The notes beneath the pieces are model-generated. The model did not search any database. It saw nothing but the letters and a program-made list of their open reading frames with translations, and was not told the DNA's origin. This document shows positions 14,763 to 22,246 of a DNA stretch of 32,111 nt, in pieces. Position numbers and translations under genes: made by a program. Location: positions 1 to 32,111 of the forward strand of contig WJMG01000046.1 in NCBI GenBank assembly GCA_014728075.1, given 5' to 3'. Origin of the DNA: Candidatus Omnitrophota bacterium (GTDB taxonomy: Bacteria; Omnitrophota; Gorgyraeia; Tantalellales; Tantalellaceae). Each line of letters begins with the position of its first letter. Within the stretch, counting starts at the first letter, position 1.

Positions 14763-16187
14763 ATGAGCGCTCAAGGACCGTCTCGCCACCAGCTCAGTGT
14801 TTTCGTGCTGGCGATGATGAATGTTGCCATTATCATGAACCTGAGAGGGCTTCCGATGATGGCCAAGGAAGGATTGCCCATGATATTCTTCCTTCTTTTC
14901 TCGACCTTTATATTTCTTCTGCCTACTTCCCTCGTTTCCGCGGAACTCGCCACCGGATGGCCCGGGGGAGGCGGGGTCTACACCTGGGTCAAGGAAGCTT
15001 TCGGCGGACGGTTCGGTTTCATGGCCATCTGGATCCAGTGGATACAGAACCTTATCTGGTACCCTACCATACTGGCTTTCGCGGCGGGGGCTTTATCCTT
15101 CCTGTTCCTGGACCCGGCTCTCGCCAACAGCAAGGTTTTTAATGTATGCGTGATACTAGCTATATACTGGGGGGCTACGCTGATGAACTTCAAGGGGATG
15201 AAGACATCGGGCTGGCTAACGACAGCCGGAGTGATAGGGGGGACCATACTTCCTGCCGTACTGATAATAATCCTGGGCCTCCTGTGGTGGGGCAAGGGCA
15301 ATCCCCTCGAATTCATGAAGTCATCGCACGGCATCTTCCCGGACTTCAGTAATTTTGATAATATTTCCTTCCTGGCGGGTGTCGTTCTGCTTTTTGCCGG
15401 AATGGAGGTTTCCGCCGTACACGCCCTCGAGGTGAAAGACCCCAAGAAAAATTATCCCCGCGCGATCTTCCTGGCCGCCGGGATAATAATCGCGATATTT
15501 ACCCTGAGCTCTCTTTCAATCGCCGCCGTGATACCTGAGGAGAAGATCAATCTTACCATAGGCCTTATGCAGGGGTTCAAGGACCTGCTCAGCCTTTACG
15601 GGATAGACTGGCTTCTCCCGGTCATAGGGGCCTTGATAGCTTTCGGGGCCATAGGCGCGGTCACGGCCTGGATAGTAGGGCCCAGTAAAGGGCTTCTCGC
15701 TACGGCAAAAGAAGGGGACCTGCCGCCTTTCCTCGCGCGGACCAACGACAACGGTATGCCTACCCATATACTCATCGTCCAGGGAATGATCGTTACGGCG
15801 GTCACGCTGGTTTACCTTTTGATGCCTAATGTCTCAAGCGCTTTTTTTCTGCTGACGGCGCTTACGGCCATTCTCTATCTTATAATGTACATAATGCTTT
15901 TCATCACGGCGATAAGGCTCAGGTACCTGTGTCCGGAAGTTCACAGGACCTACAAGGTCCCTGGAGGGAATGCCGGCATGTGGATAGTCTCCGGCGTGGG
16001 TATACTCGGGGCGATTTTCGCCATAACGGTAGGATTTTTCCCGCCCGCTCAGCTGACTGTAGGAAGCCCGGCTTTTTATGTGCTGTTCCTGACCGCCGGA
16101 ACCGTGCTCTTCGCTGGAGCCCCGCTTCTGATACATCTTTTTAAACGCCCCGATTGGGCCGTGTCCCGGGAGGAGGAAACGAGATGA
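14763..16187 (+). CDS. APC-family amino acid antiporter, glutamate:GABA (GadC-like)
   Basis: A 474-residue, roughly 12-helix permease. The first helices contain NLRGLPMMAKEGLPMIFFLLFSTFIFLLPTSLVSAELATGWPGGGGVYTWVKEAFG, the pattern of the glutamate:GABA antiporter branch. The gene overlaps the glutamate decarboxylase start (ATGA, 16184-16187), so translation is coupled and the partners are almost certainly functional ones: glutamate in, GABA out, one proton consumed per cycle. ATG 14763 is preferred over TTG 14757 because GGAGG (14752-14756) is 6 bases before it. The protein stops soon after the last helix (HLFKRPDWAVSREEETR). E. coli GadC has about 40 further residues forming a pH-dependent C-plug, so this one may lack that gate. 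Precise substrates are inferred from context. Confidence 0.85.
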   Translation: MSAQGPSRHQLSVFVLAMMNVAIIMNLRGLPMMAKEGLPMIFFLLFSTFIFLLPTSLVSAELATGWPGGGGVYTWVKEAFGGRFGFMAIWIQWIQNLIWYPTILAFAAGALSFLFLDPALANSKVFNVCVILAIYWGATLMNFKGMKTSGWLTTAGVIGGTILPAVLIIILGLLWWGKGNPLEFMKSSHGIFPDFSNFDNISFLAGVVLLFAGMEVSAVHALEVKDPKKNYPRAIFLAAGIIIAIFTLSSLSIAAVIPEEKINLTIGLMQGFKDLLSLYGIDWLLPVIGALIAFGAIGAVTAWIVGPSKGLLATAKEGDLPPFLARTNDNGMPTHILIVQGMIVTAVTLVYLLMPNVSSAFFLLTALTAILYLIMYIMLFITAIRLRYLCPEVHRTYKVPGGNAGMWIVSGVGILGAIFAITVGFFPPAQLTVGSPAFYVLFLTAGTVLFAGAPLLIHLFKRPDWAVSREEETR

Positions 16188-17587
16188 TATCGAAAAAAGT
16201 AAAACTTAACAAGTTAAAGGATGAGGACAGGGTAATTAACCCGACTTACGCTTCGAGAGAGCTTAACGATGTCGTGCCCAAATACGAGATGCCTGAAGGA
16301 GAGATGCTCCCGAGGACCGCGTATAACCTGGTACACGACGAGCTTATGCTTGACGGGAATTCCAGATTGAACCTCGCGACATTCGTGACGACCTGGATGG
16401 AGCCGGAAGCGCGGCAGCTCATGTCCGAGACTTTCGACAAGAACATGATAGATAAGGACGAATACCCCCAGACGGCAGAACTGGAGATGAGGTGCGTTAA
16501 CATGCTTTCCCGGCTTTACAACGCGCCCGAGGAAGAGAACGGCTGCGGTTGTTCCACCACGGGTTCTTCGGAAGCCGCCATGCTCGGAGGCATGGCCCTT
16601 AAATGGAAGTGGCGGGAAAGGATGAAAGCGAAAGGCAAGCCGGCCGATAAACCCAACATGGTGCTGGGTATAGATGTGCAGATCTGCTGGGAAAAATTCT
16701 GCAGGTACTGGGAGATAGAGCCCAGGTACATACCCATGGAAAAAGGCAGGTATGTGGTTAGCGCGGAGGAGGTGCTGAAAAGGGTCGACGAGAACACTAT
16801 AGGCGTTGTCGCCATCATGGGGACCACCTTTACGGGCCAGTACGAGCCGGTGAAGGAGCTTAATGACGCCCTTGACAAACTTAACGGGGAAACCGGCTGG
16901 GATGTTCCTATACATGTCGACGCGGCGAGCGGGGGGTTCATAGCGCCCTTCATACAGCCCGATATCGAATGGGATTTCAGGCTAAAGTGGGTGAAATCCA
17001 TAAATGTTTCAGGCCATAAGTACGGCCTTGTTTATCCGGGTGTGGGATGGGCCATATGGCGCGACTGGGAAGAGCTTCCGGAAGATCTGATCTTCAGGGT
17101 CAATTACCTCGGAGGGGACATGCCGACTTTCGCGCTTAACTTCTCGAGGCCCGGGAACCAGATAGTGGCCCAATACTATAATTTCCTGAGGCTGGGCAAG
17201 GAAGGCTACCGCAGGATAATGAGTTCGCTTCACGATACCGCTCTTTACCTTTCGGAGAAAATAGCGGAACTCGGCCCGTTCGAGATCGTGAGCGACGGTT
17301 CGGATATCCCGGTCCTGACCTTCAAGCTCAAGAAAGAGGATAACTATACCGTTTTCGACATTTCCGAAATGATAAGGGACAGGGGCTGGCTTGTCCCTGC
17401 CTATACGATGCCCGAGGATATACAGGACCTGGCGGTATTGCGGGTCGTGGTCAAGGAAGGCTTCAGCCGGGACATGGCCGACCTTCTGATAGCGGACCTT
17501 AAAAGAGTAATAGACCATTTCGAGGACCAGCCCGGCCATAAGCCGAAAAAACCGGAAAAGAAGGGAAAATACCGTAAACACTGCTGA
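16184..17587 (+). CDS. gadB: Glutamate decarboxylase
   Basis: A 467-residue PLP enzyme that decarboxylates glutamate to GABA, consuming an intracellular proton. It matches bacterial GadB in length and along its whole sequence. NPTYASRELNDVVPKYEMPEGEM lies near the N-terminus, GCSTTGSSEAAMLGGMALKWKWR binds PLP phosphate, HVDAASGG carries Asp246 for the pyridine ring, and SINVSGHKYGLVYPGVGW holds the Schiff-base Lys279. FSRPGNQIVAQYYNFLRLG follows as usual. The C-terminal tail is very basic and ends KYRKHC. Start ATG 16184 has GGGAGGAGG upstream and overlaps the antiporter stop. Together they form a standard glutamate-dependent acid resistance unit. Confidence 0.96.
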   Translation: MISKKVKLNKLKDEDRVINPTYASRELNDVVPKYEMPEGEMLPRTAYNLVHDELMLDGNSRLNLATFVTTWMEPEARQLMSETFDKNMIDKDEYPQTAELEMRCVNMLSRLYNAPEEENGCGCSTTGSSEAAMLGGMALKWKWRERMKAKGKPADKPNMVLGIDVQICWEKFCRYWEIEPRYIPMEKGRYVVSAEEVLKRVDENTIGVVAIMGTTFTGQYEPVKELNDALDKLNGETGWDVPIHVDAASGGFIAPFIQPDIEWDFRLKWVKSINVSGHKYGLVYPGVGWAIWRDWEELPEDLIFRVNYLGGDMPTFALNFSRPGNQIVAQYYNFLRLGKEGYRRIMSSLHDTALYLSEKIAELGPFEIVSDGSDIPVLTFKLKKEDNYTVFDISEMIRDRGWLVPAYTMPEDIQDLAVLRVVVKEGFSRDMADLLIADLKRVIDHFEDQPGHKPKKPEKKGKYRKHC

Positions 17588-17610
17588 TAGCAGCAGCGGT
17601 ATTTCCGTTG

Positions 17611-17633
17611 CCCCCGCCGGAAGGAAGCGGGGG
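17611..17633. terminator. Hairpin between convergent genes
   Basis: CCCCCGC (17611-17617) pairs with GCGGGGG (17627-17633) around a 9-base loop, in the 53-base gap between the stop of gadB and the stop of the opposing PHP gene. No T-run follows on either strand, so it is a possible bidirectional barrier rather than a classic intrinsic terminator. Confidence 0.4.
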
Positions 17634-17640
17634 ATACAGG

Positions 17641-18372
17641 TCAGCTTATGGTTTCGGAGGCTTTCCTGTTGCGCAGAAGGTAAAGGGAGACATTTTCGTT
17701 GAGGCTTATGGCTTCCTTTACGGCTTCCGTGTTCTTTTCGGACCTTATTAGGCTTTTCCAGGAATATACATGCCTTTCCTCATGGAAGTCGGACCCGGCC
17801 AGGTAATTGAATTTTTTTAATCCCACGACATTGAAAAGGTCGTCCCTGTTGGCTACTTCCCACGCGTCAAAGGCCGCCGCGTACTTTTCGTGGTTATCCC
17901 AGAGATGCATGAAAGGCATCTCTTCTTCCGAATCCTTTCGGTGGGGATGGCACGCCACCGCTATTCCGGACTGCGCGTGTATCTCGTCTATGATGTTAAG
18001 GACGGAATCGTTGGGGTCAATATATTCCTTTATGTCCAGGGCCAGCAGGTGAAAAAGGTCGTGATTGTTGGTTATCTCCACGCCGGGGATCACCAGCATG
18101 CGGTACTCTTTCCATGCTTTTTTCGCGGCCGTCCATATATCGTGCATGTACTCTTCGAATTGTTCTTTTTTTATGGTGCAGGGCCGCTCTCCGTTGTCTT
18201 CCCATAGCTTTACGGTGTGCCTGTCGTAAACATGGTCGGTTATGCTTATGACATCGAAATTGTTATTGCCGTAAAGGTCGATTATCTCATCGAGGCCCAT
18301 TTTGCCGTCGCTTTTATCGGTGTGTATATGGAAGTCGCATAACAGCCACCGGGGTTCGGGGTCGTTAACCAT
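17641..18372 (-). CDS. PHP-domain metal-dependent phosphoesterase
   Basis: A 243-residue stand-alone PHP protein. All four metal-site motifs are present: CDFHIHTDKSDG (motif I), ISITDH (II), VIPGVEIT followed by ACHPHR (III), and AGSDFHE (IV). Such proteins hydrolyse phosphate esters, for example histidinol phosphate, 3',5'-bisphosphates or short oligonucleotides (trpH/YciV type). The interval between motif II and VEIT is longer than in TrpH and rich in aromatic and acidic residues, so the substrate is open. On the minus strand ATG (18370-18372) is preceded by AAGGAGG. It is the only clear minus-strand gene, convergent with gadB and divergent from the ThyX-like gene. A TGGTAAAAT extended -10 lies upstream on its strand near 18422-18430. 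Confidence 0.85.
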   Translation of the reverse strand: MVNDPEPRWLLCDFHIHTDKSDGKMGLDEIIDLYGNNNFDVISITDHVYDRHTVKLWEDNGERPCTIKKEQFEEYMHDIWTAAKKAWKEYRMLVIPGVEITNNHDLFHLLALDIKEYIDPNDSVLNIIDEIHAQSGIAVACHPHRKDSEEEMPFMHLWDNHEKYAAAFDAWEVANRDDLFNVVGLKKFNYLAGSDFHEERHVYSWKSLIRSEKNTEAVKEAISLNENVSLYLLRNRKASETIS

Positions 18373-18611
18373 TTACGCCTCCTTTTTTTCTGTTGGGATT
18401 TTTTGCCGCCCGCGTAATACATTTTACCAGCAAATCCGGAAAAAGAATGTTAAATTTTGGAAAATAATATTACCGGAGACTCCTGTAAGCGTAACCGTGT
18501 TTTCGGGGATCCGCGGAAATACGGGGCGCGGAGCTTTTCTTGATTTAAAAGCTTTTGGTTTTGTGCTATCATGCTACTATTCCGTAAAGTAATTGGAGTT
18601 TTCCGTTCCCG

Positions 18612-18632
18612 GCCGGGTTTTCCGGCCCTTTG
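18612..18632 (+). promoter_or_regulatory. GC-rich hairpin upstream of the ThyX-like gene
   Basis: GGCCGG and CCGGCC pair around a GTTTT loop, followed by CTTTG. It lies in the probable leader about 45 bases before ATG 18674. It could be a leader structure; there is no long T-run, so termination is doubtful. Confidence 0.3.
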
Positions 18633-18673
18633 ACACGATAGTTATCGCTTTTAAGAACCAAAGGATGGCAGAT

Positions 18674-20185
18674 ATGAAGATCCATTTAGCTGGATTTAAT
18701 GTGGATACCGGTGTTTTAAGGGAAATGGAAGCTTTTTCGGGCAAAAGGGAGGACCTGACCCCGGAGGTGCTTTCCGCGGCTTACGCCAGGATAAGCCGGG
18801 ACCCTCGGCCTATAAGCGAGATCAGAAGGGACGCCAGGGCGGAGGTGGAGAGGACCAGAAGGTCCAATTCCACGATAATCTTCAAAATGGGGCATCATTC
18901 CGTTGCCGAACACGCCGTCTTCAACATCGATATAATAGGAGCCTCGAGGCTCGCCATGGAGGAAATAGAGAAGTTCAGGCTTTGTTCCTATACGGAAAAA
19001 TCACAGCGGTACATAACCCTGGATAAGGATTTCGTGGTGCCGGAGGAGATAAAGGGTACCCCCCTGGAGAAAGAGTACACCGCGATGATACATTCCCAGA
19101 ACGAGGCGTATTTCACTCTTTATGGGTCTCTCAAAGAGCATGTTTTCAGGAAAAACCCCGAACTGGCCTCGGATCCCCGGAAACATAACCTTCTCGAGGG
19201 ATGGGCAAAGGAAGACGCGAGATATGTTACTGCGCTTGCTACAGAAGCACAGGTCGGACAGACGATAAACGCCCGCAGCCTGGAGCTCCTTTTGAGGCGT
19301 TTCGCTTCACATCCCCTTGAAGAGGTGAAAACTATAGGAAGAGAAATATACTCGCAGGTCTCGGAAGTCGCTCCCTCCATAGTGATCTTCAGCGAGGCCA
19401 ACGACAGGGACCTTAAGACCTATCCGGAATTAAAGGAAAAAGTTTCGGGTTTTCTCGGCGGTTACGGTGAAAAGGCCAGGGACCGGGGAGAGGTAAGCCT
19501 GGCGGACCATACGCGGGATGGCGATGACGCTGTCGCCGCGGCGCTGGTCCACACCTCGTCAAGCCTGCCTTACGGGGACTGCCTTGAGGTGGTGAGAGGC
19601 ATGAAAGAAGACGAGAAGAGGCAACTTTTCAAGTCTTCCTGGCGCAACCTCCAGTTTTACGATACCATGCTCAGGGAATTCGAGTACGCCAGCCTCACTT
19701 ACGATATAGTGCTTTCCGCGGCCTGTTTCGGACAGCTGAAAAGGCACAGGATGTCCACGATCACTTCCCAGGGGTACGACCCGTCCCTGGGGCTGACGGT
19801 GCCGGAAAATATAAGGGAAATAGGAAAGGAAGAATATTTCAGGGAAATAGCCGGCCGTTCGGCCGAGGTCTACGATAAGATCAAAAAGGTCCGGCCTCAC
19901 GCCGCCCCGTATATACTTACCAACGCGCACAGGAAAAGAGTGCTTATGCGCCTGAACGCCCGTGAACTATACCATATATCCCGGCTCAGGGAAGATGCGC
20001 ACGCGCAATGGGACATAAGGAATATTGCCGGGGCAATGTCGAATGAGGCCAAAAAGGTAATGCCAATGACCTTCTCTCTGCTGGGCGGAAAGGACCGTTA
20101 CGGCGAGGTATATAAAGAGATCTTCGGGAACGGGCCGAAAGTCAGGGAAACCGTACTGCCGGGTGCCAGAAAAATAAGGAGCTGA
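18674..20185 (+). CDS. ThyX-like protein with two tandem ThyX domains
   Basis: A 503-residue protein containing two flavin-dependent thymidylate synthase (ThyX) modules. Module 1 (about 65-240) has GHHSVAEHAVFNIDIIGASR, then KFRLCSYTEKSQRY (100-113) where ThyX has RHRxxSxNExSxRY, and INARSLELLLRRF. Module 2 (about 335-470) has YASLTYDIVLSAACFGQLKRHRMSTITSQGY (RHR at 357-359) and LNARELYHISRLREDAHAQWDIR (428-449), the dUMP-binding part. Each copy keeps a different part of the ThyX signature. ThyX methylates dUMP to dTMP with methylene-THF, NAD(P)H and FAD. ATG 18674 is chosen because AAAGGA lies 8 bases upstream; earlier in-frame starts (18593, 18665) lack one. Whether it is an active thymidylate synthase is uncertain; related long ThyX proteins exist in other bacteria. 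Confidence 0.82.
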   Translation: MKIHLAGFNVDTGVLREMEAFSGKREDLTPEVLSAAYARISRDPRPISEIRRDARAEVERTRRSNSTIIFKMGHHSVAEHAVFNIDIIGASRLAMEEIEKFRLCSYTEKSQRYITLDKDFVVPEEIKGTPLEKEYTAMIHSQNEAYFTLYGSLKEHVFRKNPELASDPRKHNLLEGWAKEDARYVTALATEAQVGQTINARSLELLLRRFASHPLEEVKTIGREIYSQVSEVAPSIVIFSEANDRDLKTYPELKEKVSGFLGGYGEKARDRGEVSLADHTRDGDDAVAAALVHTSSSLPYGDCLEVVRGMKEDEKRQLFKSSWRNLQFYDTMLREFEYASLTYDIVLSAACFGQLKRHRMSTITSQGYDPSLGLTVPENIREIGKEEYFREIAGRSAEVYDKIKKVRPHAAPYILTNAHRKRVLMRLNARELYHISRLREDAHAQWDIRNIAGAMSNEAKKVMPMTFSLLGGKDRYGEVYKEIFGNGPKVRETVLPGARKIRS

Positions 20186-20237
20186 CGCTTATCGATACAT
20201 GAAATGAGCCGAAGTAGAGCATAATGTGACGCTTTTT

Positions 20238-20277
20238 TACATTTTTTCTTGTTAAAATGTAGCAGTAGCGATACAAT
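20238..20277 (+). promoter_or_regulatory. Promoter with overlapping inverted repeat upstream of the glutamate synthase-like gene
   Basis: TTGTTA (20249-20254) and TACAAT (20272-20277) are 17 bases apart. An inverted repeat TACATTTT (20238-20245) / AAAATGTA (20254-20261) overlaps the -35 and looks like an operator. A second pair, GCGATACA (20269-20276) / TGTATCGC (20325-20332), spans the -10 and the early transcribed region. Confidence 0.5.
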
Positions 20278-20283
20278 ACTACA

Positions 20284-20389
20284 TGCTGAGAGAGGCTTTG
20301 AGAGCAAAAACAGTATGTTATGATGTATCGCGGAAAAGACAGTTTTTCAAAGAGGCGGGACCTTTTACGGAAAGGTAACGCCTTTTTTT
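20284..20389 (+). ncRNA. Short terminated leader RNA (candidate attenuator or small RNA)
   Basis: From the predicted start at about 20284 to the terminator T-run (20383-20389) is about 105 bases with no reading frame of note. CTTTGA (20296-20301) can pair with TCAAAG (20347-20352), closing a domain immediately before the terminator stem, and GAAAA/TTTTC forms a small inner hairpin. The layout (closing stem, structured middle, terminator, then gene 38 bases later) is that of a riboswitch or attenuator. The sequence does not match the TPP, SAM, glycine, glutamine, guanidine or T-box consensus as I know them. A free-standing small RNA, or a terminator belonging to the upstream ThyX-like gene, are the alternatives. 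Confidence 0.45.
20353..20389 (+). terminator. Intrinsic terminator inside the leader of the glutamate synthase-like gene
   Basis: AGGCG (20353-20357) pairs with CGCCT (20379-20383) and ACCTTT (20360-20365) with AAAGGT (20371-20376), separated by a GG/AA internal loop and capped by TACGG. Seven T follow at 20383-20389. It ends 37 bases before the start codon at 20427. Confidence 0.75.
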
Positions 20390-20426
20390 GTTCTGGACAA
20401 GACAGGATCAAAAAGGAGGAGGCAGG

Positions 20427-22070
20427 ATGAGTATTCAGTGGCCAAAAACTAATGACGCTATCGGAGCGGTCAACAGAGGAGACGCGGCGGAGTCCGGACT
20501 CTGCACACTCTGCACGGCAGCCTGTAAAGGAAAGTGCGAAACATGGCTTTCAAGCATGATAGGGAGGAAGCTTCTGTACCCCCGGGATTTCGGAACTATA
20601 ACTTCCGGGAGCAGGAATACGACCCATCTGGGGATCTCCTACAACTCCCTGAGGATACAGGGGTACAATTACGGCGCCAAAGGCCTTCCCAACGGACTTT
20701 CGGATTCAGCGGACGACTGTATATTCCCCAATGTGAATATAGGAGGGGAATTCGGCCGGGAGATAAAGACGAAATACAGTATACCCATAATGACAGGGGC
20801 TCTCGGTTCGACCTTCATCGCGGCCAAATACTGGGATTCATTCGCCATAGGGGCTTCTCTGGTCGGTTTTCCCATAGTGGTGGGGGAGAATGTGGTAGGC
20901 ATTGATAAAAAGGCCGAGCTGAAGGACGGGAAGATAACCAAGGCGCCGGAACTCGACAGGCGTATAGATACTTTTCTGAAATATTACGACGGGAACGGCG
21001 CTATAATAGTGCAGCTCAATGTAGAGGACACCCGTAACGGCGTCGCCGAATATGTGATAGACAAATACGGCGATAAGGTCGTTATAGAGCTCAAGTGGGG
21101 ACAGGGCGCAAAGGACATAGGAGGAGAGATACAGGTCACCAGCCTGGATTACGCGTTGTTCCTCAAGGAAAGAGGGTATGTGGTGGACCCGGACCCGACA
21201 AAGCCCGAAATACAGGAAGCTTTCAAGCACGGCGCGATCAAGTCCTTCGCCAGGCACAGCAGGCTGGGCTATACGAATCTTTCCTCGACCGACAAGGTCA
21301 AGGAAGATTTCATGAAAAGCGTGGATTATCTCAGGAAACTCGGGTACAAGAGAATATCCCTGAAGACAGGGTCTTACGGAATGGAAGCCCTGGCCATGTC
21401 CATTAAATACGCCACCGAGGCAAAACTCGACCTTTTAACCATCGACGGGTCGGGGGGCGGCACCGGCATGAGCCCGTGGAACATGATGGAGACCTGGGGA
21501 GTTCCCTCGATATACCTCCACGCCAAAGCGTACGAATACGCGAAAATGCTCGCCGATAAGGGCGAGGATGTCGTTGATATGGCCTTTGCCGGCGGCCTCG
21601 CCAGGGAAGACCACATCTTCAAGGCGCTAGCCCTTGGAGCGCCGTTCACCAAGCTCGTCTGCATGGGCAGGTCGGTCATGATACCGGGATTCGTGGGGTC
21701 CAACATCGAAGGAGTTCTGCATCCGGACAGAAGGGAAAAGCTGAACGGTAACTGGGATGAGCTTCCCAAGACCGTATCGGGGCTCGGGAAAGACGCGGAC
21801 GATATTTTCGCGGGCTACTACGATGTAAAGAAAAAGGTGGGGACAAAGGAGATAGAGAAAATACCGTACGGCGCCATAGCGGTATGGACCCTTTGCGACA
21901 AGCTCGCCGCCGGGCTTCAGCAGCTGCTCGCCGGGGCGAGGAAATTCGATGTGGACCAGATCTCGAGGGAAGATCTTTTCTCGGCCAACAGGGATACCGA
22001 GAAGGAGACGGGCATACCCTTTATAACGGATGTCGCGGACGATAACGCGAAAAAGATACTGAAAGGGTAA
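20427..22070 (+). CDS. FMN-dependent glutamate synthase-family protein (GltB central domain homologue)
   Basis: A 547-residue protein resembling the FMN/glutamate-synthesis domain of GOGAT. The barrel contains PIMTGALGSTFIAAKYWDSFAIGASLVGFPIVVGENVVG, IELKWGQGAKDIGGEIQ, LLTIDGSGGGTGMSPWNMMETWGVPS and FAGGLAREDHIFKALALGA. These are the FMN- and 2-oxoglutarate-site patterns of the family. It lacks the glutaminase and GXGXG domains, so it cannot be a complete GltB. The N-terminus has CTLCTAACKGKC (four cysteines, residues 26-37), possibly an Fe-S or zinc site replacing the 3Fe-4S cysteines that normally follow the FMN domain. The start is ATG 20427 with AAGGAGGAGG; the earlier in-frame start at 20388 falls at the terminator. 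Reaction unproven: stand-alone homologues occur in archaea and anaerobes. A strong terminator follows. Confidence 0.85.
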   Translation: MSIQWPKTNDAIGAVNRGDAAESGLCTLCTAACKGKCETWLSSMIGRKLLYPRDFGTITSGSRNTTHLGISYNSLRIQGYNYGAKGLPNGLSDSADDCIFPNVNIGGEFGREIKTKYSIPIMTGALGSTFIAAKYWDSFAIGASLVGFPIVVGENVVGIDKKAELKDGKITKAPELDRRIDTFLKYYDGNGAIIVQLNVEDTRNGVAEYVIDKYGDKVVIELKWGQGAKDIGGEIQVTSLDYALFLKERGYVVDPDPTKPEIQEAFKHGAIKSFARHSRLGYTNLSSTDKVKEDFMKSVDYLRKLGYKRISLKTGSYGMEALAMSIKYATEAKLDLLTIDGSGGGTGMSPWNMMETWGVPSIYLHAKAYEYAKMLADKGEDVVDMAFAGGLAREDHIFKALALGAPFTKLVCMGRSVMIPGFVGSNIEGVLHPDRREKLNGNWDELPKTVSGLGKDADDIFAGYYDVKKKVGTKEIEKIPYGAIAVWTLCDKLAAGLQQLLAGARKFDVDQISREDLFSANRDTEKETGIPFITDVADDNAKKILKG

Positions 22071-22102
22071 TGCTTTCCGGGAAACCGGGAACGCGAACAC
22101 CT

Positions 22103-22137
22103 GAACAGCCGGATATTTTTATCCGGCTGTTCTTTTT
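22103..22137 (+). terminator. Terminator of the glutamate synthase-like gene
   Basis: GAACAGCCGGAT (22103-22114) pairs perfectly with ATCCGGCTGTTC (22121-22132), plus one A-T pair, with a TTTT loop and a T-run after it (22133-22137). Confidence 0.9.
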
Positions 22138-22172
22138 ATACGGTCCCGGCGATCGGGACGAGCAGAATAAAG

Positions 22173-22204
22173 TGGTTTAATTTAAAATTTAGATGTACAA
22201 TATA
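22173..22204 (+). promoter_or_regulatory. Promoter of the SYLF-domain gene
   Basis: TACAAT at 22196-22201 sits within the 17-mer (22188-22204) that is identical to the one at 2304-2320. The -35 position (22173-22178, TGGTTT) is weak. The leader to ATG 22247 is about 40 bases. Confidence 0.45.
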
Positions 22205-22246
22205 AAAAGTTAACGGTGAAAGTTACAGAAAATCAAGGAGGGAAAA

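Noticed and set aside
18593-18673. Upstream TTG start for the ThyX-like gene
   Set aside because: The added residues lack similarity to ThyX, the segment contains a GC-rich leader hairpin, and the only ribosome site fits ATG 18674.
20281-20340. TPP riboswitch suggested by CTGAGAGAGG in the leader
   Set aside because: The second conserved TPP segment (ACCTGATC-like) and the flanking stem are missing. A leader regulator is still possible but not this class.
20353-20389. T-box leader for the glutamate synthase-like gene
   Set aside because: No GGGTGGNACC-type antiterminator motif and no specifier-loop architecture; the gene is not an aminoacyl-tRNA synthetase or amino-acid transporter.
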